This document shows positions 1 through 8,669 of a stretch of DNA of 64,000 nucleotides, piece after piece. Position numbers and translations under genes: made by a program. Below the pieces are notes generated by a model. That model was not told the DNA's origin. It searched no databases and saw only the letters and a program-made list of their open reading frames with translations. Position 1 is the stretch's first letter. Each line of letters starts with the position of its first letter. This stretch comes from Leifsonia sp. Leaf336 (GTDB taxonomy: Bacteria > Actinomycetota > Actinomycetes > Actinomycetales > Microbacteriaceae). The stretch covers positions 62,001-126,000 of the forward strand of contig NZ_LMOZ01000003.1 of assembly GCF_001423695.1 (NCBI RefSeq), read 5' to 3'.

Positions 1-483
1 CCGCGGCGCGTGCACCATGGCGGCGGCCAGGGCGATCTTCTTGGTCATACCGGCCGAGTAGTCGACGACGAGCGTCCCGCCCGCCGACTCCAGATCGAGG
101 AGCCCCAGGAGGTCGTGGGTGCGCTCGATCGCCGTCGGCCGGTCCATCCCGCTCAGGAGGCCGGCGTACTCAACGAGCTGCTCGCCGGTGAGCCGGTCGA
201 ACAGGCGCGCGCCGTCGGAGAGCACCCCGACGAGCGCCTTGGCCGCGAGCGGGTCGCGCCACATGTCGACGCCGTGGATGAGCACCTGGCCGGCGTCGGG
301 GCGGAGCAGGCCGGTGACCATGCTCAGCGTCGTCGTCTTGCCCGCACCGTTCGGGCCGACGAGCCCGTAGAAACTGCCGGAGGGCACGTCGAGGTCGATG
401 CCGTCGACCGCCGCCTTGTCTCCGAACCGTTTGTGGAGGCCGCGCACTGCGACCGCGACGTCATCCTGACCGACCACCGACAC
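1..483 (-). CDS. ABC transporter ATP-binding protein (partial, C-terminus outside window)
   Basis: The first 161 codons of an ABC ATPase are present; the gene runs off the left edge. The GTG at 483 is chosen because a GAGG-type ribosome site lies just upstream and homology-like sequence begins at once. The Walker A motif GPNGAGKT is at residues 43-50. The signature is YSAGMTKK, near residue 147, instead of the classical LSGGQ. The Q-loop region reads LSDG and lacks the usual glutamine. This variant pattern is seen in ABC-2 type exporters of actinobacteria (family knowledge). The permease partner is expected to the left of the window, so the substrate cannot be told. It is transcribed away from the neighbouring pca operon end, separated by 98 nt with no recognisable site. 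Confidence 0.85.
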   Translation of the reverse strand, partial: MSVVGQDDVAVAVRGLHKRFGDKAAVDGIDLDVPSGSFYGLVGPNGAGKTTTLSMVTGLLRPDAGQVLIHGVDMWRDPLAAKALVGVLSDGARLFDRLTGEQLVEYAGLLSGMDRPTAIERTHDLLGLLDLESAGGTLVVDYSAGMTKKIALAAAMVHAPR

Positions 484-581
484 CCCTGCCTCTCGACTCC
501 CTCACCCTACGCGCAGTCCGCGCGCGGAACAGCGCCCCCGAACGGGCGAGGCGCGCGATCGAGGGGCACGACGGAAGGCGC

Positions 582-1796
582 TCAGACGCGCTCGAAGACC
601 GCGGCGAGGCCCTGGCCTCCGCCGATGCACATCGTCTCGACCGCGAGAGTGCCGTCGAGGGCCGGGAGCTCGTTCGCGAGCGTCGCCAGCATGCGGAGGC
701 CGGTGGCACCGATCGGGTGACCGATCGAGATGCCGCTGCCGCGCGGGTTGAGGCGCGGGTCCTCCGCGTCGATGCCCCAGTCGGCGAGGCAGGCGAGCAC
801 CTGCACGGCGAACGCCTCGTTCAGCTCGATCACGTCGATGTCGCCCCACGCGACTCCCGCGCGCTCGAGCGCGCGGTTCGCCGCGGGCACCGGCGCGACG
901 CCGAAGACGCGCGGGTCGTTGCCGGCGGCCGCCCACGAGCGGAGCCGCAGGACCGGTGTCAGCCCGAGCGCGGCCGCGCGCTCCGGGGTCGTCACGATCG
1001 CCGCGGCCGCGGCGTCGTTCTGTCCGCTGGAGTTGCCCGCCGTGACCGTGGCGTGAGCGTCGTTCCGGCCGAGGATCGCGCGGAGGCCGGCGAGCGCCTC
1101 CAGGGTCGTGTCGGCACGAGGATGCTCGTCGCGTTCGACGACCACGTCGCCGCGGCGGCCGGGGACGGTCACCGGCACGAGCTCGGCGTCGAACGCTCCG
1201 GACTCCTGCGCCGCGACCGCGCGCCGGTGGGAGCGCAGCGCGAGAGCGTCCTGCGCCTCGCGGCCGATGCCGTACTCGCGGCGCAGCGTCTCGGCCGAGC
1301 CGACGTTGCCCTCCGGCGTGGGGAACTCGCGCCCGCCAACCGTCTCGCGCCCGCGGGCGAGGGCGTCGTGCAGCATGAGGCCCCCGGTCGGGAGGCCCCT
1401 GCGTCCCTGCTCCGTATAGAGAGGAGCGTTGGACATCGACTCGGCGCCGAGTGCGATCAGCACGTCGCTCGCGCCGGTCTGCACCTCCATCGCCGCGTTG
1501 ATCACCGCTTGGAGGCCGGAGCCGCAGCGCCGGTCGAGCTGGTACCCCGTGGTGGTGACCGGGAAACCGGCATTGAGGGCGGCCACCCGGCCGAACGCGG
1601 GCGCCTCCATCGTCGGGTAGCCCTGGGAGCCGATCACCCCCTCCACCGCGGCCGGGTCGAGCCCCGAGCGGTCGAGGAGGGCGCGCAGCACGTTCTCGGC
1701 GAGCGAGAGCGCGGAGACCGGCGCCAGCACGCCGCCCATCCTGCCGACCGGCGTGCGGAGGGGCGAACAGATGACGACCTCGCGCAGCTCAGTCAC
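582..1796 (-). CDS. pcaF: 3-oxoadipyl-CoA / acetyl-CoA thiolase, last step of the protocatechuate branch
   Basis: A 404-residue thiolase that cleaves 3-oxoadipyl-CoA with CoA into succinyl-CoA and acetyl-CoA. The acyl-accepting cysteine lies in [10 protein letters not shown] (about residue 91). The GHPIGATG motif carries the active-site histidine, and the second cysteine is in [10 protein letters not shown] near the C-terminus. Length matches the family (about 400). I place the start at the GTG of GTGACTGA, where the upstream pcaJ stop overlaps by 8 nt. The same 8-nt geometry is used at three other junctions of this operon. A TTG six bases further upstream is possible but less likely. It is the last gene of the operon. 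A general acetyl-CoA C-acyltransferase role cannot be excluded from sequence alone, but the pcaIJ context argues for PcaF. Confidence 0.93.
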   Translation of the reverse strand: MTELREVVICSPLRTPVGRMGGVLAPVSALSLAENVLRALLDRSGLDPAAVEGVIGSQGYPTMEAPAFGRVAALNAGFPVTTTGYQLDRRCGSGLQAVINAAMEVQTGASDVLIALGAESMSNAPLYTEQGRRGLPTGGLMLHDALARGRETVGGREFPTPEGNVGSAETLRREYGIGREAQDALALRSHRRAVAAQESGAFDAELVPVTVPGRRGDVVVERDEHPRADTTLEALAGLRAILGRNDAHATVTAGNSSGQNDAAAAAIVTTPERAAALGLTPVLRLRSWAAAGNDPRVFGVAPVPAANRALERAGVAWGDIDVIELNEAFAVQVLACLADWGIDAEDPRLNPRGSGISIGHPIGATGLRMLATLANELPALDGTLAVETMCIGGGQGLAAVFERV

Positions 1797-2457
1797 CGGC
1801 AACCCCCGTCCCCACGGTCACGTCGGCGGGGATCGTCAGCGGGGCTCCCGTCGCGGCGACCACCTCGTCCACCGTCACACCGGTCGCGAGTTCACGCAGT
1901 ACGAAGCCGTCGTCGGTGACGTCGACGACCGCGAGGTCGGTGATGATGCGGTCGACGCACCCTCGACCGGTCAGCGGGAGGGTGCACTGCTGGACGAGCT
2001 TGGCGGAGCCGTCTTTGGCGACGTGCTCCATGACCACGATGACGCGCTCGGCGCCGTTGACGAGGTCCATCGCCCCGCCCATGCCCTTCACCATCTTGCC
2101 GGGCACCGCCCAGTTCGCGATGTCGCCGGAGGACGACACCTGCATGGCGCCGAGGACCGCGGTGGCGATCCGGCCGCCGCGGATCATCCCGAAGCTCGCC
2201 GCGGAGTCGAAGTAGCTCGCACCGGGCAGCACGGTGACGGTCTCCTTGCCCGCGTTGATCAGCTTGGGGTCCTCCTCGCCCTCCCACGGGTACGGGCCGA
2301 CGCCGAGGATGCCGTTCTCGGAGTGCAGCACGACGTGCACGTCCTCCGGCAGATGGTTGGGGATCAGGGTGGGCAGGCCGATGCCGAGGTTCACGTACGA
2401 GCCGTCCTCCAGCTCGCGGGCGGCACGGGCGGCCATTTCGTCGCGGGTGCGGGGCAT
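1789..2457 (-). CDS. pcaJ: 3-oxoadipate CoA-transferase subunit B
   Basis: The 222-residue beta subunit of a family I CoA-transferase. Together with PcaI it moves CoA from succinyl-CoA to 3-oxoadipate. The catalytic glutamate is in the SENGILG motif (Glu47), and GIGLPT near residue 25 is the typical N-terminal glycine-rich stretch. The start ATG lies two bases after the pcaI stop (TGA-CC-ATG), which implies translational coupling and equimolar subunits. The family also includes succinyl-CoA:acetoacetate transferase (ScoB). Placement between pcaI and pcaF in a complete protocatechuate operon makes the 3-oxoadipate assignment the better one. Confidence 0.92.
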   Translation of the reverse strand: MPRTRDEMAARAARELEDGSYVNLGIGLPTLIPNHLPEDVHVVLHSENGILGVGPYPWEGEEDPKLINAGKETVTVLPGASYFDSAASFGMIRGGRIATAVLGAMQVSSSGDIANWAVPGKMVKGMGGAMDLVNGAERVIVVMEHVAKDGSAKLVQQCTLPLTGRGCVDRIITDLAVVDVTDDGFVLRELATGVTVDEVVAATGAPLTIPADVTVGTGVAGD

Positions 2458-2459
2458 GG

Positions 2460-3272
2460 TCAGGCTCCTTCGGTTCGGGAGGCCGGGCGTGGCCGGACGG
2501 TGACCTTCTCGATCGGCAGATCGGCCGACTCCTCCGCGGTCAGCGCGATCACGCGGTCCACGTAGATGCCCGGCAGGTGGATGTCGTCGGGGCCGAGCAC
2601 GCCCGGCTCGACCAGCTCGTCGACCTCGGCGATCGTGATCCGGCCGGCCATTCCGGCGAGTGGGTTGAAGTTGCGGGTCGACTTCTCGAATCGCAGGTTG
2701 CCGTGCCGGTCGCCGACGGCCGCGCGCACCAGGCCGAAGTCGGTGCGGATCGCCGTCTCGAGCACGTACTCGCGGTCGCGGCCGAACACGTCGAACGGGC
2801 GCAGCTCTTTCGGGGCGCTCTCGATGGCCACCGAACCGTCGGCCGCGTAGCGGATCGGCATGCCGCCGTCGGACACCGCTGTGCCGGCGCCGGTCGCGGT
2901 GTAGAAGGCGGGGATGCCGACGCCGCCCGCGCGCAGACGCTCCGCGAGCGTGCCCTGCGGGGTGAGCTCGACCTCCACCTCGCCGCCCAGGTACTGACGC
3001 GCGAACTCCTTGTTCTCGCCGATGTAGGAGGCGATCACCCGGCGGATGCGGCCGGCGGCCAGGAGTTCGCCCAAGCCCCAGCCGTCGACGCCGCAGTTGT
3101 TGGACACGACCTCCAGGCCGCCGACCCCGCGCGCCAGGAGTGCCCGGATCGTCACGATCGGCACGCCGGAGAGACCGAAGCCGCCGACCGCGAGGGACGC
3201 GCCCTCCGGGATGTCGGCGACCGCTTCGGCGGCCGACGCGACTGACTTGTCCAAACTGTTCGGTTTATCCAT
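2460..3272 (-). CDS. pcaI: 3-oxoadipate CoA-transferase subunit A
   Basis: The alpha subunit of the 3-oxoadipate:succinyl-CoA transferase, 270 residues from the ATG at 3272. The open frame extends six codons upstream, but ATG 3272 overlaps the pcaL stop as ATGGATAA, the 8-nt junction typical of this operon. GGFGLSGVP near residue 32 is the glycine-rich motif of the alpha subunit. The segment [12 protein letters not shown] near residue 205 matches the conserved C-terminal half. It works as a heterodimer with PcaJ in the cytoplasm. Confidence 0.92.
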   Translation of the reverse strand: MDKPNSLDKSVASAAEAVADIPEGASLAVGGFGLSGVPIVTIRALLARGVGGLEVVSNNCGVDGWGLGELLAAGRIRRVIASYIGENKEFARQYLGGEVEVELTPQGTLAERLRAGGVGIPAFYTATGAGTAVSDGGMPIRYAADGSVAIESAPKELRPFDVFGRDREYVLETAIRTDFGLVRAAVGDRHGNLRFEKSTRNFNPLAGMAGRITIAEVDELVEPGVLGPDDIHLPGIYVDRVIALTAEESADLPIEKVTVRPRPASRTEGA

Positions 3273-4455
3273 TCGTTCCCTCGGTCTCATCGTTCTGCTC
3301 GGCGAAGACCTCGCGCATGATCGCGAGCGCGCTGTTCGCGGCGGGAAGCCCCGCGTAGATCGCCGTGTGGTGGATGACCTCCGCGATCTCGGTGCGGGTC
3401 AGTCCGTTGCGCAGAGCCGCGCGCACGTGCATGCGCAGCTCGCCCTCGTGGCCGCCGGTCACCAGGCTCGCGAGCGTCGCGATCGACCGCTGCTGTCTGC
3501 TGAGCTGCGGCCGCGACCAGACCTCGCCCCACGCGTAGCGCGTGATGAAGTCCTGGAAGTCGGCCGTCTCCTCGGTGATCGCAGCGGTCGCGCGGTCGAC
3601 GTGCGCGTCGCCGAGCACGGCGCGCCGGACGGCCATCCCGCGGGCGTGGGGCGACGCGTCGTCCCCGCTTGCATGAAGCGCGGTCAGCAGCGCCGCGGTC
3701 TCCGCCGGGTCCTCCAGCGGCACGAGGTGGGCGGCATGGGCGAGCTCGACGAACCGCGCGTTCGGCAGGCCCGCGGCCAGCTCGGCCATGAGGGCGGAGG
3801 TCGTGACCTGGTCGTGCGCCCCCGCGACGATCAGGGCGGGGGCCCGCACGGCGGCCACGGCGTCTCGGCGGTCGAAGGCCGCCAGCGCCTCGCAGCACAG
3901 GGCGTACGACTCGTCGTCGATGTCGATCAGCGTCTTCAAGGCGTGCCCGCCGGGGCCGTCGGGATGCGCGTCCAGGTACCCGGGGGCGAACCAGCGCTGT
4001 GCGCTGCCCGCGACGACCGAAGCCGTTCCGGAGGCGCGGACCTGCGCCGCCCGCTCGGCCCAGCCCTCCGGCGTGCCGATGGCCGCGCCCGAGCAGAACA
4101 TCGCGAGGCTGCGCACCCGCTCGGGAGCCGCGAGCGCCAGTTCGAGAGCGACCGCGCCGCCGAGCGAGTCGCCGGCGACGTCGAAGGCGCCGCCGCCGAT
4201 CTCGTCGACCAGCGCGAGCACGGAGGTCGCCAGGTCGGCGACGCTGAACGCCTCACGCGCGGAGGGCGACGCGCCGTGCCCCGGGAGGTCGACGCGGAGG
4301 ATGCGGGGCGAGTCGGGTGCGCTCGCGAGGCGTGCGACGACGCCGTCCCACAGCTCGGTCGTCGTGCCGAGCGAGGGCAGCAGCACGAGCAGGCGCGGGG
4401 TGGCCGAGCGTGGAGCGGCCGCGGTCATGGATCCGCGGAGTCGGGGCGCGGTCAC
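3265..4455 (-). CDS. pcaL: PcaL: fused 3-oxoadipate enol-lactone hydrolase and 4-carboxymuconolactone decarboxylase
   Basis: A 396-residue two-domain enzyme. Residues 1-260 are an alpha/beta hydrolase with the nucleophile in GDSLGG (Ser97), an acid at Asp215 (GAHDQ) and His243 (AAHLVP); this is the PcaD part that opens the enol-lactone. Residues 270-396 are a carboxymuconolactone decarboxylase domain with the HHTAIYAG motif near residue 362 (PcaC part). The fusion is known from actinobacteria (Streptomyces, Rhodococcus). The open frame reaches 81 codons upstream but that part is arginine-rich shadow sequence. The GTG at 4455 has a strong GGAAAGGAGAG ribosome site and overlaps the pcaB stop as GTGA. 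Domain order is hydrolase then decarboxylase. Confidence 0.94.
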   Translation of the reverse strand: MTAPRLRGSMTAAAPRSATPRLLVLLPSLGTTTELWDGVVARLASAPDSPRILRVDLPGHGASPSAREAFSVADLATSVLALVDEIGGGAFDVAGDSLGGAVALELALAAPERVRSLAMFCSGAAIGTPEGWAERAAQVRASGTASVVAGSAQRWFAPGYLDAHPDGPGGHALKTLIDIDDESYALCCEALAAFDRRDAVAAVRAPALIVAGAHDQVTTSALMAELAAGLPNARFVELAHAAHLVPLEDPAETAALLTALHASGDDASPHARGMAVRRAVLGDAHVDRATAAITEETADFQDFITRYAWGEVWSRPQLSRQQRSIATLASLVTGGHEGELRMHVRAALRNGLTRTEIAEVIHHTAIYAGLPAANSALAIMREVFAEQNDETEGTNG

Positions 4456-5651
4456 GCCCTCTCCTTTCCTGAGTGGGGGGCTGTACGTCGGTAGCGGTCG
4501 AGGGAGGCGTCGATGACGGCGCTCGCCGCCGCGAGGTCGACGAGATCTGCGGCGTCGGCGTGCGCGGCATCGTCGTCGCCGGGGGCATCGGGACTCGGTG
4601 CCTCGACGACCAGGTCGGCGAGCGCGTGCGCCAGCACCTCCGCGCTCTCGGCGGCCACGCGCAGCAGGCCGCGCCAGGCCTGCCATTCCGCGTGCCACTC
4701 CCCGGCAGGCCGGGCGTCCGAGCTCAGCGCCGCGGCGTGCAGCGTGGCGAGGAGGCCGGGCGCGCGGAGGCCGTTCGCCGCCAGGATCACCGCGTCGACC
4801 GGGTTCTGCTTGTGCGGCATCGCGGACGAACCGCCTCCACTCGCCGGGCGGAGCACCCCGTCGCGCGCGCCCAGGGCGAGGTCGCGACCGATGCGACCGG
4901 CCGCAGCGCAGACCCGCGCAGACGCGTCGGCGATCGCGAGCACCGGGCCACGGTCGGTGTGCCAGGCGCGGCCCGGGTCGGCGAGGCCGAGCCGACGGGC
5001 CAGGGCTGCGCGCAGGAGCACGGGGGCGTCGTCGCGTCCCGAGGTCCGCACGAAGGCGGCCCCGGTGCCGACGGCACCGCCGAGCTGCACGGGGAATCCC
5101 GCCGTCGTCGCAGCATCGAGGGCCTCCCGAGCCGACACCACGGTGTCGAGCCAGCTCGCGAAGGTCGCGCCGAGCGTCGTCGGCTCCGCCGGCTGCGACA
5201 GCGTCCGCGCCACGACCGGAGTCGCACGATGCCGCTGCGTGAGCTCGGCGAGCTCGAAGGCCGCGGACGCGAGCGCGTCGCCTGTGCGGGCGAGGCTGTC
5301 GCGCGACACCAGGACGAGAGCCGTGTCGACGATGTCCTGACTCGTCGCGCCCCGGTGGACGCGGTCGCCGGCGTCGCCCGCCTGGGCCCGCAACTGCTCC
5401 ACCAGCGCGATGATCGGCACGCCTGCGGCGCGTGCGCCGTCAACGAGCCGGGCGCGGTCGATCGTGTCGACGTCGAAGGCGATCGCGCTCGCGCTCCGGT
5501 TCGACGCCGAGTCGCCTCCTTCGAGGTCGTCCCATGCGCCGATCAGCGCCTCCTCCACCGCGACCATCGCCGCCAGCACGCGATCGTCGCCAACCTCCGC
5601 ACCCGGCGCGGCGGCCGGCTCGAGCAGGCCCCAGTCGAAGGCGTCAGCCAC
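4452..5651 (-). CDS. pcaB: 3-carboxy-cis,cis-muconate cycloisomerase
   Basis: A 399-residue member of the fumarase/aspartase superfamily that cyclises 3-carboxy-cis,cis-muconate to 4-carboxymuconolactone. The superfamily signature GSSAMPHKQNP is at residues 274-284, and HRGATSQD at 99-106 carries the second conserved region. The start is the GTG at 5651 in GTGGCTGA, overlapping the pcaG stop by 8 nt. Adenylosuccinate lyase shares the signature, but the length, the GATSQD form and the operon position between dioxygenase and PcaL identify PcaB. An acidic, alanine-rich tail after about residue 365 is not part of the conserved fold. Confidence 0.93.
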   Translation of the reverse strand: MADAFDWGLLEPAAAPGAEVGDDRVLAAMVAVEEALIGAWDDLEGGDSASNRSASAIAFDVDTIDRARLVDGARAAGVPIIALVEQLRAQAGDAGDRVHRGATSQDIVDTALVLVSRDSLARTGDALASAAFELAELTQRHRATPVVARTLSQPAEPTTLGATFASWLDTVVSAREALDAATTAGFPVQLGGAVGTGAAFVRTSGRDDAPVLLRAALARRLGLADPGRAWHTDRGPVLAIADASARVCAAAGRIGRDLALGARDGVLRPASGGGSSAMPHKQNPVDAVILAANGLRAPGLLATLHAAALSSDARPAGEWHAEWQAWRGLLRVAAESAEVLAHALADLVVEAPSPDAPGDDDAAHADAADLVDLAAASAVIDASLDRYRRTAPHSGKERA

Positions 5652-6225
5652 GGCCGTCGCCGATGAAGTCGAGGAAGACGGTCTCGCCGTCGCCCTGCAG
5701 GCGGATGTCGAACCGGTAGCTGCGCTCGCCGTCCTGCACGGCCAGGAGGGTGCCGCGCCGGTCTTCCGGAACGGTGGCCAGGAACGGATCGTCGCCGAAG
5801 TAGGCGCGCGTGAACAGGTGGTGCAGCAGCCCGCGTGCGAAGACGGTGACCAGGAGGTACGGCGCGCGTCCCGGCGCCGGAGCTCCTGGCTGGACGGTCG
5901 TGAACGAGTAGTGGCCCGCGCGGTCGACCGCGGCGCGACCGAAACCGGTCACGGTGAAGCCGTCACGTTGGAGGCTGCCTCGCTCGTCGATCGGACGGCC
6001 GTCGGCGTCGGCTCCCCAGACCTCCAGGATGGCGTCGGGAACGGGTGCGCCCGCTCCGTCGAAGACGGTGCCGTGGAACCGGATCGCGTCGGGATGCCAC
6101 GGCGCCACGACCTCGGGGCCGCCGTCGTACGGCAGCGCGTAGCCGAAGAACGGCCCGACGGTCTGCGACGGTGTCTGGAGGTACTGGCCACTCCCTTCCG
6201 TGCTGCTCTCGTTCCGCTCAGGCAT
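5644..6225 (-). CDS. pcaG: Protocatechuate 3,4-dioxygenase alpha subunit
   Basis: The 193-residue alpha subunit of the intradiol ring-cleaving dioxygenase. It has the family start LQTPSQTVGPFFGYAL (residues 16-31) and the beta-sandwich segment ending in RFDIRLQG. It lacks the iron ligands, as expected for the alpha chain, and pairs with PcaH. The start ATG lies inside the pcaH end (ATGCCTGA, 8-nt overlap), so the two subunits are translationally coupled. Confidence 0.93.
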   Translation of the reverse strand: MPERNESSTEGSGQYLQTPSQTVGPFFGYALPYDGGPEVVAPWHPDAIRFHGTVFDGAGAPVPDAILEVWGADADGRPIDERGSLQRDGFTVTGFGRAAVDRAGHYSFTTVQPGAPAPGRAPYLLVTVFARGLLHHLFTRAYFGDDPFLATVPEDRRGTLLAVQDGERSYRFDIRLQGDGETVFLDFIGDGRG

Positions 6226-6982
6226 GCTCGCCCTCCTCCGGTTCCATCCAGGTCGCCGCGCTGCCGGTGAGCACGATGTCCCACCGGTAGCCCAGCGCCC
6301 ACTCCGGCTCGCTCACATCGTGATCGTAGGTCGCGATGAGCCTCTGGCGCGCGGCGGGGTCGACGATCGACTGGTAGATCGGGTCGAGCGCGAACAGCGG
6401 GTCGCTTGGGAAGTACATCTGCGTGACCAGCCGCTGCGTGAACTGCGAGCCGAACAGCGAGAAGTGGATGTGCGCGGGACGCCAGGCGTTGCGGTGGTTC
6501 TTCCACGGGTACGGGCCCGGCTTGATGGTGACGAACCGGTACGACCCGTCGTCGCCCGTGATCGCGCGCCCGACGCCGGTGAAGTTCGGGTCGAGGGGCG
6601 CCGGATGCTGATCGCGCTTGTGCACGTAGCGGCCCGCGGAGTTCGCCTGCCAGACCTCCACGAGCTGGTTGCGGACCGGGCGGCCCTCGCCGTCGAGCAC
6701 GCGTCCTGTCACGATGATGCGCTCGCCGAGCGGCTCGCCGCTGTGCTGGATGGTCAGGTCGCTCTCTTCCGGGGCGACGTCCGTGTGCCCGAACGCCGGA
6801 GAGACCAGTTCGATCTCCTCGGGGTCGGCACGGACGAGCTCGTGCGTCGGGTGCCGCAGCGCCGAGCTACGGTACGGCCCGAAATCGCGCAGCGGGTGAA
6901 CGGGGAGGGGCCCGGCCGCAGCGGTGGCCGCGTGCACCCGGGCGATCTGGGTGTTGATCTGGTCCTGCTCGGTGTTGGTCAT
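6218..6982 (-). CDS. pcaH: Protocatechuate 3,4-dioxygenase beta subunit (iron-binding)
   Basis: The 254-residue catalytic subunit, which oxidises protocatechuate to 3-carboxy-cis,cis-muconate with non-haem Fe(III). The four expected ligands are all visible: Tyr119 (AGRYVHK), Tyr158 (GPYPWKN), His171 and His173 (PAHIHF). Their spacing of 39, 13 and 2 residues equals that of the Pseudomonas putida enzyme. The ATG at 6982 is 8 nt after the pobA stop. The longer open frame upstream is a shadow inside pobA. Confidence 0.95.
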   Translation of the reverse strand: MTNTEQDQINTQIARVHAATAAAGPLPVHPLRDFGPYRSSALRHPTHELVRADPEEIELVSPAFGHTDVAPEESDLTIQHSGEPLGERIIVTGRVLDGEGRPVRNQLVEVWQANSAGRYVHKRDQHPAPLDPNFTGVGRAITGDDGSYRFVTIKPGPYPWKNHRNAWRPAHIHFSLFGSQFTQRLVTQMYFPSDPLFALDPIYQSIVDPAARQRLIATYDHDVSEPEWALGYRWDIVLTGSAATWMEPEEGEHA

Positions 6983-6990
6983 GGCGTGCC

Positions 6991-8169
6991 TCAGAAGGGA
7001 AGGCCCGCGTACTGCTCGGCGAGTGCCGCCTGAGCGTGACGCGATCCGGTCGTGTACTCCAGCTGTCCGAGCTGGCTGCGGTAGCGGAAGGCCCCGGCCG
7101 AGGGGTCGGCGACCTCCCTGTGCACATGGAGCATCTCCGTCATCCACTGGGAGAACTGCTGCACCTTCCACTGGCGGGCGAGCGCGGACGCGCTGTAGCG
7201 CTTCAGCAGCGTGTCGTCGCCGCCGAAGTGGGCTGCCAGCGAGCGGCCGAGGAGGGCGACGTCGGCGATCGCCGAGTTGAGGCCCTTCGCTCCGGTCGGC
7301 GGCACGATGTGCCCGGCGTCGCCGGCCAGGAACAGGCGGCCGTGCTCGAGGGTGGAGGCGACGAAGCTGCGCATCGGCGTGATCGACTTCTCGGTGATGA
7401 CGCCCTCCCGGAGCGTCCAGCCGGGCACGCCGAGTCGGGTCTGCAGCGCCTCCCAGATGCGGGCGTCCGACCAGTCGTCGATCGACTCGTCGGGGTCGAC
7501 CTGCAGGTAGAGCCGCGATACCTCCAGCGAGCGCATGGAGTGCATGGCGAAGCCCTCGGGGTGCAGGGCGTAGATGAGGTCGTCGGTCGACGGCGGGACG
7601 TCGGCCAGGATGCCGAGCCAGGCGTAGGGATAGCTCCGCTCGAGGGCCTGGATGCCCGGGATCGCCGGCCGGCAGACACCGTGGTAGCCGTCGGCGCCGA
7701 CGACGATCTCGCAGTCGATGCGCTCGCCGTCGATGCGCTCGCCGTCGTCGGTCGTCACGAAGGGCGCGTCGGTGTCGAGGTCGTGGGGCGCGACCCCGCC
7801 GACCTCGAAACGGACGTCGGAGCCCGCCCGGTCGTGCTCGGCGAGCAGGTGCCGCACGAGCGCCTGCTGACCGTAGACGGTGACCGTGCGACCCACGAGG
7901 TCGACGAAGTCGAGGTGGTGACGCTGACCCTCGTACTGCAGGTAGATGCCGTGGTGGGTCAGCCCGCGCTCGGTGAGATCGGCGTCGAGGCCCAGCTCGC
8001 GCAGGATGTCGACGGAGCCCTGCTCGAGGACTCCGGCGCGCACGCGGCCGAGGACGTACTCGCGACTCTTCTGCTCCAGGATGACGAAACCGATTCCGGC
8101 TCGTCGGAGGATGTGGCCGAGCAGGAGTCCTGCGGGCCCGGCCCCGATGATGGCGACCTGGGTTCGCAT
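6991..8169 (-). CDS. pobA: 4-hydroxybenzoate 3-monooxygenase
   Basis: A 392-residue FAD monooxygenase converting 4-hydroxybenzoate plus NAD(P)H and O2 to protocatechuate, the substrate of the next genes. GAGPAG at 9-14 binds FAD, GADGYHGVCR at 158-167 is the DG motif, and GDAGHIVPPTGAKG at 283-296 is the second FAD motif. The length equals the Pseudomonas enzyme (394). It is the first gene of the operon; an AAAGG ribosome site precedes the ATG. Residues 143-152 are a perfect tandem copy of GERID produced by a 15-bp DNA duplication, in a loop before the DG motif. Confidence 0.95.
   Translation of the reverse strand: MRTQVAIIGAGPAGLLLGHILRRAGIGFVILEQKSREYVLGRVRAGVLEQGSVDILRELGLDADLTERGLTHHGIYLQYEGQRHHLDFVDLVGRTVTVYGQQALVRHLLAEHDRAGSDVRFEVGGVAPHDLDTDAPFVTTDDGERIDGERIDCEIVVGADGYHGVCRPAIPGIQALERSYPYAWLGILADVPPSTDDLIYALHPEGFAMHSMRSLEVSRLYLQVDPDESIDDWSDARIWEALQTRLGVPGWTLREGVITEKSITPMRSFVASTLEHGRLFLAGDAGHIVPPTGAKGLNSAIADVALLGRSLAAHFGGDDTLLKRYSASALARQWKVQQFSQWMTEMLHVHREVADPSAGAFRYRSQLGQLEYTTGSRHAQAALAEQYAGLPF
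7717..7746. repeat. 15-bp perfect tandem duplication inside pobA
   Basis: The unit GATGCGCTCGCCGTC occurs twice without a gap. It duplicates residues GERID in PobA and keeps the frame, so the protein stays intact. It looks like a slipped-strand or short-homology duplication. Confidence 0.9.
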
Positions 8170-8230
8170 GTTCCGCCTTTCGCGTCGGTGGGAAGGTCGT
8201 CCCAGTTTTCGTCACCGCGGCGCGGAGGTG

Positions 8231-8259
8231 GTTCTACTTTCCACTGGATGGAAAAGGAA
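8231..8259 (-). promoter_or_regulatory. Putative pobA/pca promoter with IclR-type operator
   Basis: On the minus strand a poor -35 (TTCCTT, 8254-8259) and a -10 (TAGAAC, 8231-8236) are separated by 17 bp. The spacer holds a perfect inverted repeat, TTTCCA-N5-TGGAAA (8238-8254). TGGAA/TTCCA half-sites are typical of IclR-family regulators, and PcaR-type activators are known to bind between -35 and -10. The IclR gene just upstream (8670-9425) is the obvious partner. The assignment is inference from position and symmetry. Confidence 0.6.
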
Positions 8260-8265
8260 TCCCGG

Positions 8266-8631
8266 TCAGCGACGCGGCAGCTCGCCGATCTTGGTGCCAT
8301 CACTGCGGAAGATCACCAGCTCGTCGCCATCGACCTTGGCCGTGACCGCGAGGTTGAGCCACGGCGTCACACCCTCGCACGCCACCGTGATGGAGGCGAA
8401 GGGCCCGAATGTGAACTCCTGACCGGAGATCTTCCCGTCGCCCTTCATCGCATTGCAGCCGTCGTTGCCGTGCCACGAGCCGTCGGACTCGACCGTGAGT
8501 GACGGCTGGCCCGTCTTGACGACTCCCCAGTCACCGGCCGGGGAGGAGGATCCGGACGACGCGCATCCGGACAGGGCGGCGAGCACGACGGCCGCCGCGA
8601 GGGCTGATCTGAGCGTTCTGTGCGTGAGCAT
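8266..8631 (-). CDS. META-domain lipoprotein (HslJ-like)
   Basis: A 121-residue exported lipoprotein. The N-terminus has a basic start, a hydrophobic stretch and a lipobox LSGC with the modified Cys near residue 23. A Ser-rich linker leads into a META/HslJ-type beta domain with the hallmarks GNDGCNAMKG and FGPFASITVAC. Such proteins sit on the outer face of the membrane, and their biochemical role is unknown. It lies between the IclR gene and the pobA promoter on the same strand and may share a transcript with the regulator. Confidence 0.8.
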   Translation of the reverse strand: MLTHRTLRSALAAAVVLAALSGCASSGSSSPAGDWGVVKTGQPSLTVESDGSWHGNDGCNAMKGDGKISGQEFTFGPFASITVACEGVTPWLNLAVTAKVDGDELVIFRSDGTKIGELPRR

Positions 8632-8669
8632 GGCTAACGGTACCGGTCGCCGCAGAACCCCATCCGGCC

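Noticed and set aside
560-569. CGAGGGGCAC half element before pcaF, and again at 61611-61620
   Set aside because: Only the left half of the dispersed hairpin is present, with no complementary right arm. A 10-mer of this composition is expected about once per window by chance.
6983-8215. Upstream extension of the pcaH frame giving a 665-residue protein
   Set aside because: The extension is arginine/proline-rich shadow of pobA. PcaH starts at 6982 by length, motif positions and the short gap to pobA.
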